From an uncultured Clostridia bacterium (GTDB lineage: Bacteria > Bacillota > Clostridia > TANB77 > CAG-508), in contig CAKPCF010000011.1 of NCBI GenBank assembly GCA_934141445.1, positions 1 to 45,705 of the forward strand: 45,705 nt of DNA, given 5' to 3'. This document shows, in pieces, positions 1 through 6,246 of the stretch (positions are counted from its first letter, which is position 1; the number at the start of each line of letters is the position of its first letter). The position numbers were made by a program, and so were the translations under genes. Under the pieces are notes generated by a model, which ran no database searches, was not told where the DNA came from, and was given only the letters and a program-made list of their open reading frames with translations.

Positions 1-93
1 TTTAATGAGTTTATTAAACACGAATATTGATGGAAGAATTTTTTATAAAATTTTTCCCGAAAAAAATTGACACTATCCTTTATTTATATCAAT

Positions 94-122
94 TTGACTA
101 AAGCTAAAAAGTGTTATATAAT
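94..122 (+). promoter_or_regulatory. Sigma-A promoter of the beta-helix gene pair
   Basis: The -35 element TTGACT (94-99) and the -10 element TATAAT (117-122) are separated by 17 bp. Transcription should start near 129, about 40 bases before the first ATG. No operator-like palindrome overlaps the promoter. Confidence 0.65.
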
Positions 123-168
123 AAACAAGTCCGCAATTTAAATGATATAGAAAGGAAGGTTTTTCAAT

Positions 169-720
169 ATGAAAAACATCAAAACTGTGGAACAAGCAAA
201 ACGGATTATTCTTTGGTTACCTGAGCGAACAATTTTCTATGGAGATATTGTTTGTGAAGGTAAAGAACTGGATGTATACATCGAGGAGGGATGTAAAGTA
301 ACCGGCGACATTGATGCAAATAATGTAATTACCGGAAACAATGTTGCTATTATTGGCGATATTTTGGTTAAAGGGAATGTTGTTCTCGGCGAAAGATGCT
401 ATGTAATGCAAGCAATAGCTGGGGAAAACATTAGTGCAGGAGATGGAACACGTCTGTTATCTATTGATGCCGGAGGACTTACAAGACTCGGAAATCATGT
501 TACCTGTGAAGATATTACTGCAGGGCATGACATGATTGCAGGTAGGCATTGCCAAATTAATGAAATCAATACCACTGGTTCCATTAAATTGGGCGACTTT
601 ACTGAAGTAAGGACAAAAATTGCATCACTTGACAAAGTTTGTCTTGGCAAGAATGTGATTATTCCAATTGAAGCTTTGCCACAATTGAGTGATGACAAAA
701 TTCGCACGATTTCCAAATAA
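169..720 (+). CDS. Bactofilin-like beta-helix protein
   Basis: This 183-residue protein has no signal peptide and no membrane span. From about residue 30 to 170 it consists of short repeats of the pattern hydrophobic-x-hydrophobic-x-Gly-(Asn/Asp/Glu), for example CKVTGDIDANNVITGNNVAI and SIKLGDFTEV. This is what a right-handed parallel beta-helix looks like and recalls polymer-forming bactofilins (DUF583), although I cannot show direct family membership. An AAGGAAGG ribosome site lies just before the ATG. It is followed 57 bases later by a longer protein of the same kind, so the two probably form an operon and may co-assemble. The gene is visibly richer in G+C than nearly everything downstream, suggesting a different origin. 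A structural or scaffolding role is inferred. Confidence 0.55.
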   Translation: MKNIKTVEQAKRIILWLPERTIFYGDIVCEGKELDVYIEEGCKVTGDIDANNVITGNNVAIIGDILVKGNVVLGERCYVMQAIAGENISAGDGTRLLSIDAGGLTRLGNHVTCEDITAGHDMIAGRHCQINEINTTGSIKLGDFTEVRTKIASLDKVCLGKNVIIPIEALPQLSDDKIRTISK

Positions 721-777
721 TCAGATATTCAAACTGAAAGTTAGTATGCTAAAACATAAGGATTAGGAGACAGAAAA

Positions 778-1593
778 ATGAAAAAAGCATCTAAAAAAGT
801 TGAAGTTAACAATACGCCTTGCATTATTGTGATTTTCCCTGGCTCAAAGGCTCAGGATATCATAGCACCTAATGCTGATGTATATGTTACGAGTGGCTCT
901 ACGGTTGGCAATATTCATACTTCTTGCGACGTATGGGTAGAAGATGATGTATCTTTTGCATATATTGCTGCCAGGAATGTTCACTTGGGCAATGCTAATA
1001 ATGGCTGGACAGTTACGGCATGGGGCCAAAAATCTGGTGACAATGTTGAAGGTGGAAACATTCAAGTTGGTGTTTCAAACAGAATTACAGCCCTTGAAGC
1101 GTCTGGCGACATTTTTATTGGTGTTTCTAATCGGACTAGCATGGTGAAGTCTTATCAAGGTGATGTTAAAGTTGATGCGTATAACGCTTTCGAGTTTATT
1201 GAAGCTAGTGGAATGGTGGAAATTGGCTATAAAAACGGTGTTTTGCATCATATTTTTGCAAACGAAAGTGTGCTGTGCAAAGATGATAATGTTCTTCCCG
1301 TGATCTACTCTCTTGAAGACATCAAGGTTGGTGAAAAATGCCTTGTTGAAAAATGTGCTTCTTATAATGGAAACATTGAAACAAAAGCTTTTACTCAAGT
1401 TCAAGCAATTGAGGACAGTGTTAATGTCGTTATTGGAGAACACAATACGGTTGGAAAAATCGTATCTAAAGGAAGTGTTGCAGTAAAAAACTTTAGCACG
1501 GTCGGATTTGTATATGGTTTTATAGGACTTAAATGTTATGAAACCATAGTCCATAAACAGTATATAGATGGAAAGCTTATTCATGAAGAATAA
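778..1593 (+). CDS. Second bactofilin-like beta-helix protein
   Basis: This 271-residue protein is built like the preceding gene product. Short Gly/Asn-punctuated beta-strand repeats run through nearly the whole length (DVYVTSGSTVGNIHTSCDVW, GDIFIGVSNRTSMV, FTQVQAIEDSVNVVIGEHNT). There is no signal peptide, membrane helix or recognisable catalytic motif. An AGGAG ribosome site lies about 10 bases upstream of the ATG. It shares the promoter of the first gene and ends before a strong hairpin. The base composition is again higher in G+C than the rest of the window, so the two genes were probably gained together. A filament or scaffold function is the natural guess from the fold; a beta-helical surface or phage structural protein is an alternative. 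Confidence 0.5.
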   Translation: MKKASKKVEVNNTPCIIVIFPGSKAQDIIAPNADVYVTSGSTVGNIHTSCDVWVEDDVSFAYIAARNVHLGNANNGWTVTAWGQKSGDNVEGGNIQVGVSNRITALEASGDIFIGVSNRTSMVKSYQGDVKVDAYNAFEFIEASGMVEIGYKNGVLHHIFANESVLCKDDNVLPVIYSLEDIKVGEKCLVEKCASYNGNIETKAFTQVQAIEDSVNVVIGEHNTVGKIVSKGSVAVKNFSTVGFVYGFIGLKCYETIVHKQYIDGKLIHEE

Positions 1594-1621
1594 TAAGTTC
1601 AACTAAAATCGTAGTTTTGGA

Positions 1622-1672
1622 AAAGGCGAGCTTTTGGCCATTATTATGGCTGAAGGCTCGCCCTTTGCTTTA
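1622..1672 (+). terminator. Terminator of the beta-helix operon
   Basis: GGCGAGC (1625-1631) pairs perfectly with GCTCGCC (1656-1662), with a second inner stem (TTGGCCA/TGGCTGAA), and is followed by a T-rich stretch. It is the most G+C-rich hairpin in this part of the window. Confidence 0.65.
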
Positions 1673-1760
1673 TTTGATAATATTGTTATATCAAAAGCTG
1701 TAAAGTTCGTTGACAAGAGTAAATGAATTAGAGCATACTAATTTATAGAAAGTAAATGTA

Positions 1761-1860
1761 TCTCGCTTGTGGTTGGTGCGAGTAATAAATCATATCATTT
1801 CGTTAAATGTTCTCGCCTATGGTTGGCGCGAGTAACAAATTATACCATTTTGTAAATAAA
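1761..1860 (+). repeat. Two 50-bp tandem repeats, each with a hairpin
   Basis: Two adjacent 50-bp units begin TCTCGC (1761 and 1811) and match at about 40 of 50 positions. Each contains CTCGC...GCGAG inverted arms around an 11-nt loop with a conserved TGGTTGG core. The repeats lie in a 470-bp gene-free stretch (1594-2065) and are followed directly by an intrinsic terminator (1864-1903) and then by a ribosome site and a five-codon ORF. They do not look coding. The order repeats-terminator-start codon resembles the antitoxin end of a type III toxin-antitoxin locus, but no toxin follows. The function is unknown. Confidence 0.6.
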
Positions 1861-1863
1861 TTC

Positions 1864-1903
1864 AGTCCTTTGTTTCTATATTGAAATAAAGGACTTGTTT
1901 TTT
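1864..1903 (+). terminator. Intrinsic terminator after the 50-bp repeats
   Basis: AGTCCTTT (1864-1871) pairs with AAAGGACT (1888-1895) and is followed by a T run (TTGTTTTTTT). It would end a short transcript containing the tandem repeats. Confidence 0.7.
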
Positions 1904-1924
1904 ATAATATAAGGAGAATTAACT

Positions 1925-1942
1925 ATGAAAAAATTTATATAG
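1925..1942 (+). other. Five-codon ORF with a good ribosome site
   Basis: AAGGAG at about 1911-1916 is correctly spaced from an ATG at 1925, but the frame (M-K-K-F-I) stops after five codons. It may be the relic of a gene that once followed the repeats, or chance. An imperfect palindrome centred on ATTTCATGAAAT lies shortly downstream. Confidence 0.3.
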
Positions 1943-2004
1943 GGTTAGTTAATAGTTTGACAAGGAAATTTCATGAAATTCCTTCGTGAGAAAGTCTAAA
2001 AATA

Positions 2005-2033
2005 TTGAAATTAGACCAAAATTATGATATATT
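2005..2033 (+). promoter_or_regulatory. Likely uvrB promoter
   Basis: TTGAAA (2005-2010) and TATATT (2028-2033) are 17 bp apart, and the ATG of uvrB follows after about 32 bases. I found no LexA-type box here, although uvrB is an SOS gene in many Firmicutes. Confidence 0.5.
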
Positions 2034-2065
2034 TAACTGAAATTTAGGTCGTAAAGGGAGGAGAA

Positions 2066-4028
2066 ATGTTTAAATTACATTCAGCATATAAACCAACTGG
2101 TGATCAGCCACAGGCAATAGATTATTTAGTAAAGGGAATTGAAAACGGAGAAAAATACCAAACTTTATTAGGTGTTACAGGTTCACGGAAAAACTTTTAC
2201 TATGGCAAATATTATAGAAAGAACACAGAGACCAACTCTTGTTTTGGCACACAATAAAACTTTAGCAGGACAACTGTATTCAGAATTTAAAGAATTTTTT
2301 CCAGAGAATAATGTTGAGTATTTTGTTTCATATTATGATTATTATCAACCAGAAGCTTATATAGCTTCCTCTGACACTTATATTGAAAAAGATGCATCAA
2401 TAAATGATGAGATTGATAAATTGCGTCATTCTGCAACAGCATCATTATTTGAAACAAGAGATACTATTGTTGTTGCTTCTGTTTCATGCATATATGGTTT
2501 GGGTGATCCAATTGATTATGAGCATATGATTGTATCTTTAAGACCTGGCATGGAAAAAGATAGAAACGAAATAATGAAAAAGCTTATTACAATGCAATAT
2601 ACAAGAAATGAGATGGATTTTAAAAGAGGTACTTTTAGAGCAAAAGGTGATATTTTAGAGATATATCCATCAAATAAAGAAGAAAGTGCGATAAGAGTTG
2701 AATTTTGGGGAGATGAAATTGAAAAAATTTCAGAAATTAACCCTCTAACAGGAAAAGTAATTGGCGTTAGAAATCATGTAATGATATATCCAAATTCTCA
2801 TTATGTTACAACACAGGATAAAAGAGAAAATGCTATTATTACTATCGAACAGGAACTAGAAGAAAGAATCAAGTATTTTAAAGAAAATAATAAGCTTATT
2901 GAAGCACAAAGAATCGAAGAAAGAACAAATTTTGATATTGAAATGCTTAAAGAAACTGGATTTTGCCAAGGAATAGAAAACTATTCAAGACATATAAGTG
3001 GTAGACTAGCTGGAAGTGCACCATACACATTATTTGACTATTTTCCAAAAGACTTTTTGTTATTGATAGATGAGTCTCATGCTACAATTCCACAAGTTAG
3101 AGCAATGTATAATGGAGATAGAGCAAGAAAGGATTCACTTGTTAATTATGGCTTCCGTTTACCATCAGCTTATGATAATAGACCACTTAAATTTGAGGAA
3201 TTTGAACAAAGAATAAACCAAGTAGTATTTGTTAGTGCTACTCCAGCAGATTATGAAAAAGAACATTCTCAAGATAGAGTGGTAGAACAAATTATTAGGC
3301 CAACAGGTTTATTAGATCCAAAAATAGAAGTTAAACCTACAGAAAATCAAATAGATGATTTGATGGAACAAATAAATATTCAAGTTGAAAAAGGTGATAG
3401 AGTATTAGTCACTACACTAACTAAAAAGATGGCAGAAGATTTAACAGCTTATTTAAGAGAAGCTGGTATTAGAGTTAGATATATGCACTCTGACATAAAA
3501 GCTTTGGAAAGAATGGAAATAATAAGAGATTTACGTATAGGAGAATTTGATGTTCTTGTTGGTATCAACCTTTTAAGAGAAGGTCTTGATATTCCAGAAG
3601 TTTCATTGGTAGCTATATTAGATGCAGACAAAGAAGGATTTTTACGTTCAGAACGTTCACTTATTCAAACAATTGGCCGTGCTGCTAGAAATACAGATGG
3701 ACGTGTTATAATGTATGCTGATGAGCTTACAGATTCAATGGATAAAGCTATTTCTGAAACAAATAGAAGAAGACAAATTCAAGAAAAATATAATAAAGAC
3801 CATGGAATTACTCCACAAACAATAAGAAAATCTGTAAGAGATACAATAAAGGCTACAATTGTTGAAGATATACAAAGCAAGTATGATATCGGAAAAGAAG
3901 AAAGTGTTGAAGATATTATTCGTAAGCTAACAGACGAAATGCTAAAATATGCAACTTCTATGGAGTTTGAGAAGGCAGCTGAACTTAGAGATAAAATTAA
4001 GGAACTAGAAAAATTTTCAGAAAAGTAA
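2066..4028 (+). pseudogene. uvrB: UvrB excinuclease subunit, frameshifted in Walker A
   Basis: UvrB is the damage-verifying helicase-like subunit of nucleotide excision repair, acting with UvrA and UvrC. The N-terminus (MFKLHSAYKPTGDQPQAIDY) is read in one frame up to the P-loop. The expected GVTGSGKTFT becomes GVTGSRKNF because of one extra base, best explained by the C at 2186 (TTCACGGAAAA where TTCAGGAAAA is expected). From there the correct sequence resumes in another frame and runs unbroken to the end, including the helicase motifs, the YYDYYQPEAYI beta-hairpin region, QTIGRAARN and the C-terminal UVR domain (EFEKAAELRDKIKELE). Corrected length is 653 residues, normal for the family. The next in-frame start would lose the N-terminus and Walker A, so no functional product is expected unless the base is a sequencing error. 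The remaining coding sequence shows no other decay. Confidence 0.93.
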
Positions 4029-4039
4029 AATTTAAGGTA

Positions 4040-4068
4040 TTGATTATTAGACAAAAAAATGGTATAGT
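4040..4068 (+). promoter_or_regulatory. Promoter of the ToxI antitoxin RNA
   Basis: TTGATT (4040-4045), a 17-bp spacer and TATAGT (4063-4068) lie just after the uvrB stop. Transcription would begin near 4075, about 58 nt before the first repeat, giving a strong short RNA and, by read-through, the toxin message. Confidence 0.6.
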
Positions 4069-4132
4069 ATTTAAAGAAAGTAATATATTTGTATAAATTG
4101 CATACAATATTATTACTGGCAATAAAAAAGTT

Positions 4133-4240
4133 GGTGTTTCCAGCCATTAAATTGGAACTAAAAAAAGCGGTGTTTCCAGCCATTAAATTGGAACTTAAAA
4201 AAGCGGTGTTTCCAGCCATTAAATTGGAACTTAAAAAAGC
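4133..4240 (+). ncRNA. toxI: ToxI-type antitoxin RNA: three 36-nt tandem repeats
   Basis: Three consecutive 36-bp units (starting at 4133, 4169 and 4205) are nearly identical and differ only at a few bases. There is no spacer between them. In type III toxin-antitoxin systems the antitoxin is exactly such a repeat array upstream of the toxin gene, each unit being processed by the toxin into a pseudoknot RNA that binds and inhibits it; ToxI units are known to be about 34-38 nt. Each unit can form interleaved pairings, GGU with GCC and UUCCA with UGGAA, which is the topology of an H-type pseudoknot. An A-rich run at the unit boundary (about 4161-4166 and 4197-4202) is a plausible cleavage site for the toxin. 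The array encodes a repetitive peptide only by chance of its 36-bp length. Confidence 0.88.
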
Positions 4241-4242
4241 GG

Positions 4243-4270
4243 GGATTAGAATTTATATTCTAATCCTTTT
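4243..4270 (+). terminator. Attenuating terminator between toxI and toxN
   Basis: A perfect 10-bp stem, GGATTAGAAT (4243-4252) and ATTCTAATCC (4257-4266), with a TTAT loop is followed by TTTT. In known ToxIN loci a terminator in this position keeps antitoxin RNA in excess over toxin mRNA. Confidence 0.85.
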
Positions 4271-4323
4271 ATAATATATTGGATGATTTGAGGTATGTAT
4301 AATTTTAGGAGGTGAGTAATGTA

Positions 4324-4830
4324 ATGATTATAAATTTAAGAATTGTCAGAGTTGATTCTGATTACTGTGATTATTTAAGAAAATTCGATAATAAAGTAGC
4401 TTATAATAAAAATGAAAAAGAACTACGACCATTTATAGGAATTTTATTTGAGATTGATAATTTTGAATATTTTGCACCTCTATCAAGTCCAAAAGAAAAA
4501 CATAAAAGTATGAAAAATACTTTAGATTTCTTTAAAATAGATGGAGGAGAACTTGGTGCTGTTAATTTTAACAATATGATACCAGTAAGCTCAAGAAATT
4601 ATTCTATTATAGACTTACATAAAGAAACTTTAACTATTGAGGAATTTAAGTATCAAAAATTATTGATTGAACAATTAAATTGGCTTAATGCCAACTACTA
4701 TCAAGTGAAAAATAAATCTTTTAAATTATATCAGTTATATAATAATGGCAACTTACCACAAAATATAAAATTAAGGTGTTGCAATTTTAAACTATTAGAA
4801 GAAAAGTGCAAAGAATATAATAGTCTATAA
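4324..4830 (+). CDS. toxN: ToxN/AbiQ-family endoribonuclease toxin (type III TA)
   Basis: ToxN is a sequence-specific endoribonuclease. When free it cuts cellular or phage mRNA and halts growth, and it also processes its own antitoxin RNA. Many family members cause abortive infection against phage. The 168-residue protein has the family layout: YLRKFDNKVA near residue 17, RPFIGILFEI (35-44), YFAPLSSPKEKH (49-60), LGAVNFNNMIPV, a helical KLLIEQLNWLN segment, and a C-terminal CCNFKLLEEKCKEY. The S54-S55-P-K57 cluster aligns with the catalytic Thr-Ser-x-Lys of ToxN. The ATG at 4324 is chosen because AGGAGGTG (4307-4314) is ideally spaced; the GTG at 4312 overlaps that ribosome site. Regulation is by the upstream terminator and the RNA repeats. 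Family membership is recalled from memory of ToxN sequences, not searched. Confidence 0.9.
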   Translation: MIINLRIVRVDSDYCDYLRKFDNKVAYNKNEKELRPFIGILFEIDNFEYFAPLSSPKEKHKSMKNTLDFFKIDGGELGAVNFNNMIPVSSRNYSIIDLHKETLTIEEFKYQKLLIEQLNWLNANYYQVKNKSFKLYQLYNNGNLPQNIKLRCCNFKLLEEKCKEYNSL

Positions 4831-4842
4831 TATATTATAATG

Positions 4843-4866
4843 AAATTACATAAAATGTAATTTTGC
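4843..4866 (+). terminator. Probable terminator after toxN
   Basis: AAATTACAT (4843-4851) and ATGTAATTT (4855-4863) form a perfect 9-bp stem with a 3-nt loop followed by TTT. The stem is A+T rich, so its strength is uncertain. Confidence 0.5.
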
Positions 4867-4905
4867 ATGGAAGTTTAATGTAATAACTTTTGAAAAGTAA
4901 AACAC

Positions 4906-4934
4906 TTGCGTTAATTAACATAATGTGGTAAAAT
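4906..4934 (+). promoter_or_regulatory. Promoter of the HAD phosphatase gene
   Basis: TTGCGT (4906-4911), a 17-bp spacer and TAAAAT (4929-4934) precede the start codon by about 48 bases. Confidence 0.55.
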
Positions 4935-4982
4935 ATAAATAATGATTTATTTTATAAATATTAAAGGAGAGATATTTAATAT

Positions 4983-5678
4983 ATGAAAAAGAGAAAAGTT
5001 ATATTATTATTTTCTGATTTGGAAGGTACTATTTTAAAAGAAAGTGATGGAAATTTTGATCCTGAAACGATGTATGGATTTCTTTCACAATTACATAAGC
5101 TTCAACAATTAACTGGTGCTGATGTACATATGCATTTAGTATCACCAGTATTTCAAAAGCAAATGCAAGAAGTTATGAATAAAATTGATAAGGAAATAGG
5201 ACAATATAACAGATTACATAAATGGGAATGTCCATTATCATCAATAGAGGGTGGTGCAGCATATCCAGAAGATATGTTTGCAACTGAATTTACAGGAGAC
5301 AGAATAACACCTTTAAGAAAACCTGTAAATTCACAAGATTTTGATACTGCCAGATATGGAAAAGCAAATTATGTAAGATATTGGTGTGAACATTACGCTA
5401 ATGAAGATCCCAGAAGTGAACTTATAATGGCTATATACTGTGGAAATGGTAGAAATGATTTAGAAGCTATGGACTATATGAAAAAATTAAAAGCAGGTTT
5501 TGTAGTATGCCCAGCTAATAGTAGACATGAGGCTAAAGCCAGAACTACATTAGTAAGTGAAAAAACAGATTTAAGAGGAATTACAGATGGAATTTCTGAA
5601 ATAAATAGGGCAATTGAAAGAAGAAAAGATCCAACAATTGAAGACCAAAACAAAGACTTATCAGAAATTGATGACTAG
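4983..5678 (+). CDS. HAD-superfamily hydrolase
   Basis: This 231-residue cytoplasmic protein has the HAD nucleophile motif LLFSDLEGTIL near residue 10 and the late acidic motif YCGNGRNDLEAM (about 151-162), which places it among type IIB (Cof-like) phosphatases that hydrolyse sugar or other small phosphoesters. Motif I reads D-L-E, whereas most HAD phosphatases have D-x-D; the second acid is the general acid/base, so Glu is a notable change that could alter activity. The C-terminus is a charged tail. It has its own promoter and stands alone between the ToxIN locus and a long hairpin-rich intergenic region. The substrate cannot be told from the sequence. Confidence 0.65.
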   Translation: MKKRKVILLFSDLEGTILKESDGNFDPETMYGFLSQLHKLQQLTGADVHMHLVSPVFQKQMQEVMNKIDKEIGQYNRLHKWECPLSSIEGGAAYPEDMFATEFTGDRITPLRKPVNSQDFDTARYGKANYVRYWCEHYANEDPRSELIMAIYCGNGRNDLEAMDYMKKLKAGFVVCPANSRHEAKARTTLVSEKTDLRGITDGISEINRAIERRKDPTIEDQNKDLSEIDD

Positions 5679-5775
5679 AAGTCAGGGGATACATTGTAAG
5701 AGAAATACCTAAAATGATGTTTAACAATAAAAAAGATATTAAAAACACTAGGTAATTTAAAAATAATTGAAAAAA

Positions 5776-5800
5776 ATCTTTAAGTTTTGTACTTAAAGAT
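5776..5800. repeat. Palindromic hairpin, left copy of an inverted pair
   Basis: ATCTTTAAGT (5776-5785), a 5-nt loop and ACTTAAAGAT (5791-5800) form a perfect 10-bp stem. The whole 25-bp unit recurs in inverse orientation at 5944-5968 with one mismatch, so the two bracket a 143-bp segment. Confidence 0.65.
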
Positions 5801-5896
5801 TCTTAATAACTATAAAAATTTTATCATTACTAATAAATTTAGTCAACCATTGCAAAATATTTTTTTTGAAATAATTTTAAAACTATAAAAATTAGA

Positions 5897-5939
5897 AAGA
5901 CACCAATATATAGTGAATATGCTATTTGGTGTCTTTTTT
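5897..5939 (+). terminator. Intrinsic terminator
   Basis: AAGACACCAA (5897-5906) pairs with TTGGTGTCTT (5926-5935) and is followed by T residues. It probably ends the HAD transcript. Confidence 0.65.
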
Positions 5940-5943
5940 ATAT

Positions 5944-5968
5944 ATCTTTAAGTACAAAACTTAAAGAA
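5944..5968. repeat. Palindromic hairpin, right copy of an inverted pair
   Basis: ATCTTTAAGT, ACAAA loop, ACTTAAAGAA: the reverse complement of the 5776-5800 unit with one mismatch. Each copy can fold on itself, or the two can pair with each other over about 25 bp. Confidence 0.65.
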
Positions 5969-6170
5969 TTAATCCATAAAAACATAAAAGAGGAAGTCTA
6001 ATGATAGAATTTGTAATAAAAATAAACAAATAAAAATTTGTAGCACTAGTATTATATATTAGTGCTATTTGTGTTGTTTATAATTATTTGTTGCAAATAT
6101 TAAATCTTAAAATGGTTTTCTTTTAAGAAAACAAAGTAGCACTCGTTGTATTTTGTTTTATGGATTGATG

Positions 6171-6218
6171 AAAAGAGTTTTATCTTTCAAATAATAAATT
6201 GTTAAATAAAACTCTTTT
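6171..6218 (+). other. 13-bp inverted repeat before the LRR gene
   Basis: AAAAGAGTTTTAT (6171-6183) and ATAAAACTCTTTT (6206-6218) are perfect reverse complements. The structure ends about 14 bases before the ribosome site of the next gene, so it could act as a terminator, a 5' mRNA stabiliser or an attenuator. Confidence 0.5.
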
Positions 6219-6246
6219 CTACTAAAATACATAGGAGGAATACGAT

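Larger units (their letters stand above)
5679..6246 (+). other. 570-bp gene-free region rich in hairpins
   Basis: No ORF of useful size lies here; the best are 10 to 13 codons (for instance at 6001, with a GAGGAAG ribosome site). The region carries at least five inverted repeats, two of them mutual inverted copies (see 5776 and 5944), a T-tailed terminator at 5897-5939, a hairpin at 6041-6067 (TAGCACTA/TAGTGCTA), another around 6113-6131 (GTTTTCTT/AAGAAAAC), and a 13-bp stem at 6171-6218. It may hold decayed mobile elements or small RNAs. Confidence 0.5.

Noticed and set aside
1075..1602. Long antisense frame opposite the second beta-helix gene
   Set aside because: It is a shadow of a clearly structured coding sequence, lacks a ribosome site and has no recognisable protein features.
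4133..4240. Possible CRISPR array, since the unit is 36 bp
   Set aside because: The units abut with no spacers and no cas gene is present; a toxin gene of the matching type III TA family follows.
4089..4274. Open frames through the 36-bp repeats on both strands
   Set aside because: The repeat length is a multiple of three, so any frame stays open; the frames lack ribosome sites and overlap an RNA antitoxin and its terminator.
6041..6067. TAGCACTA/TAGTGCTA hairpin as a terminator
   Set aside because: The stem is followed by TTTGTG and not by a T run, and no gene ends just before it.
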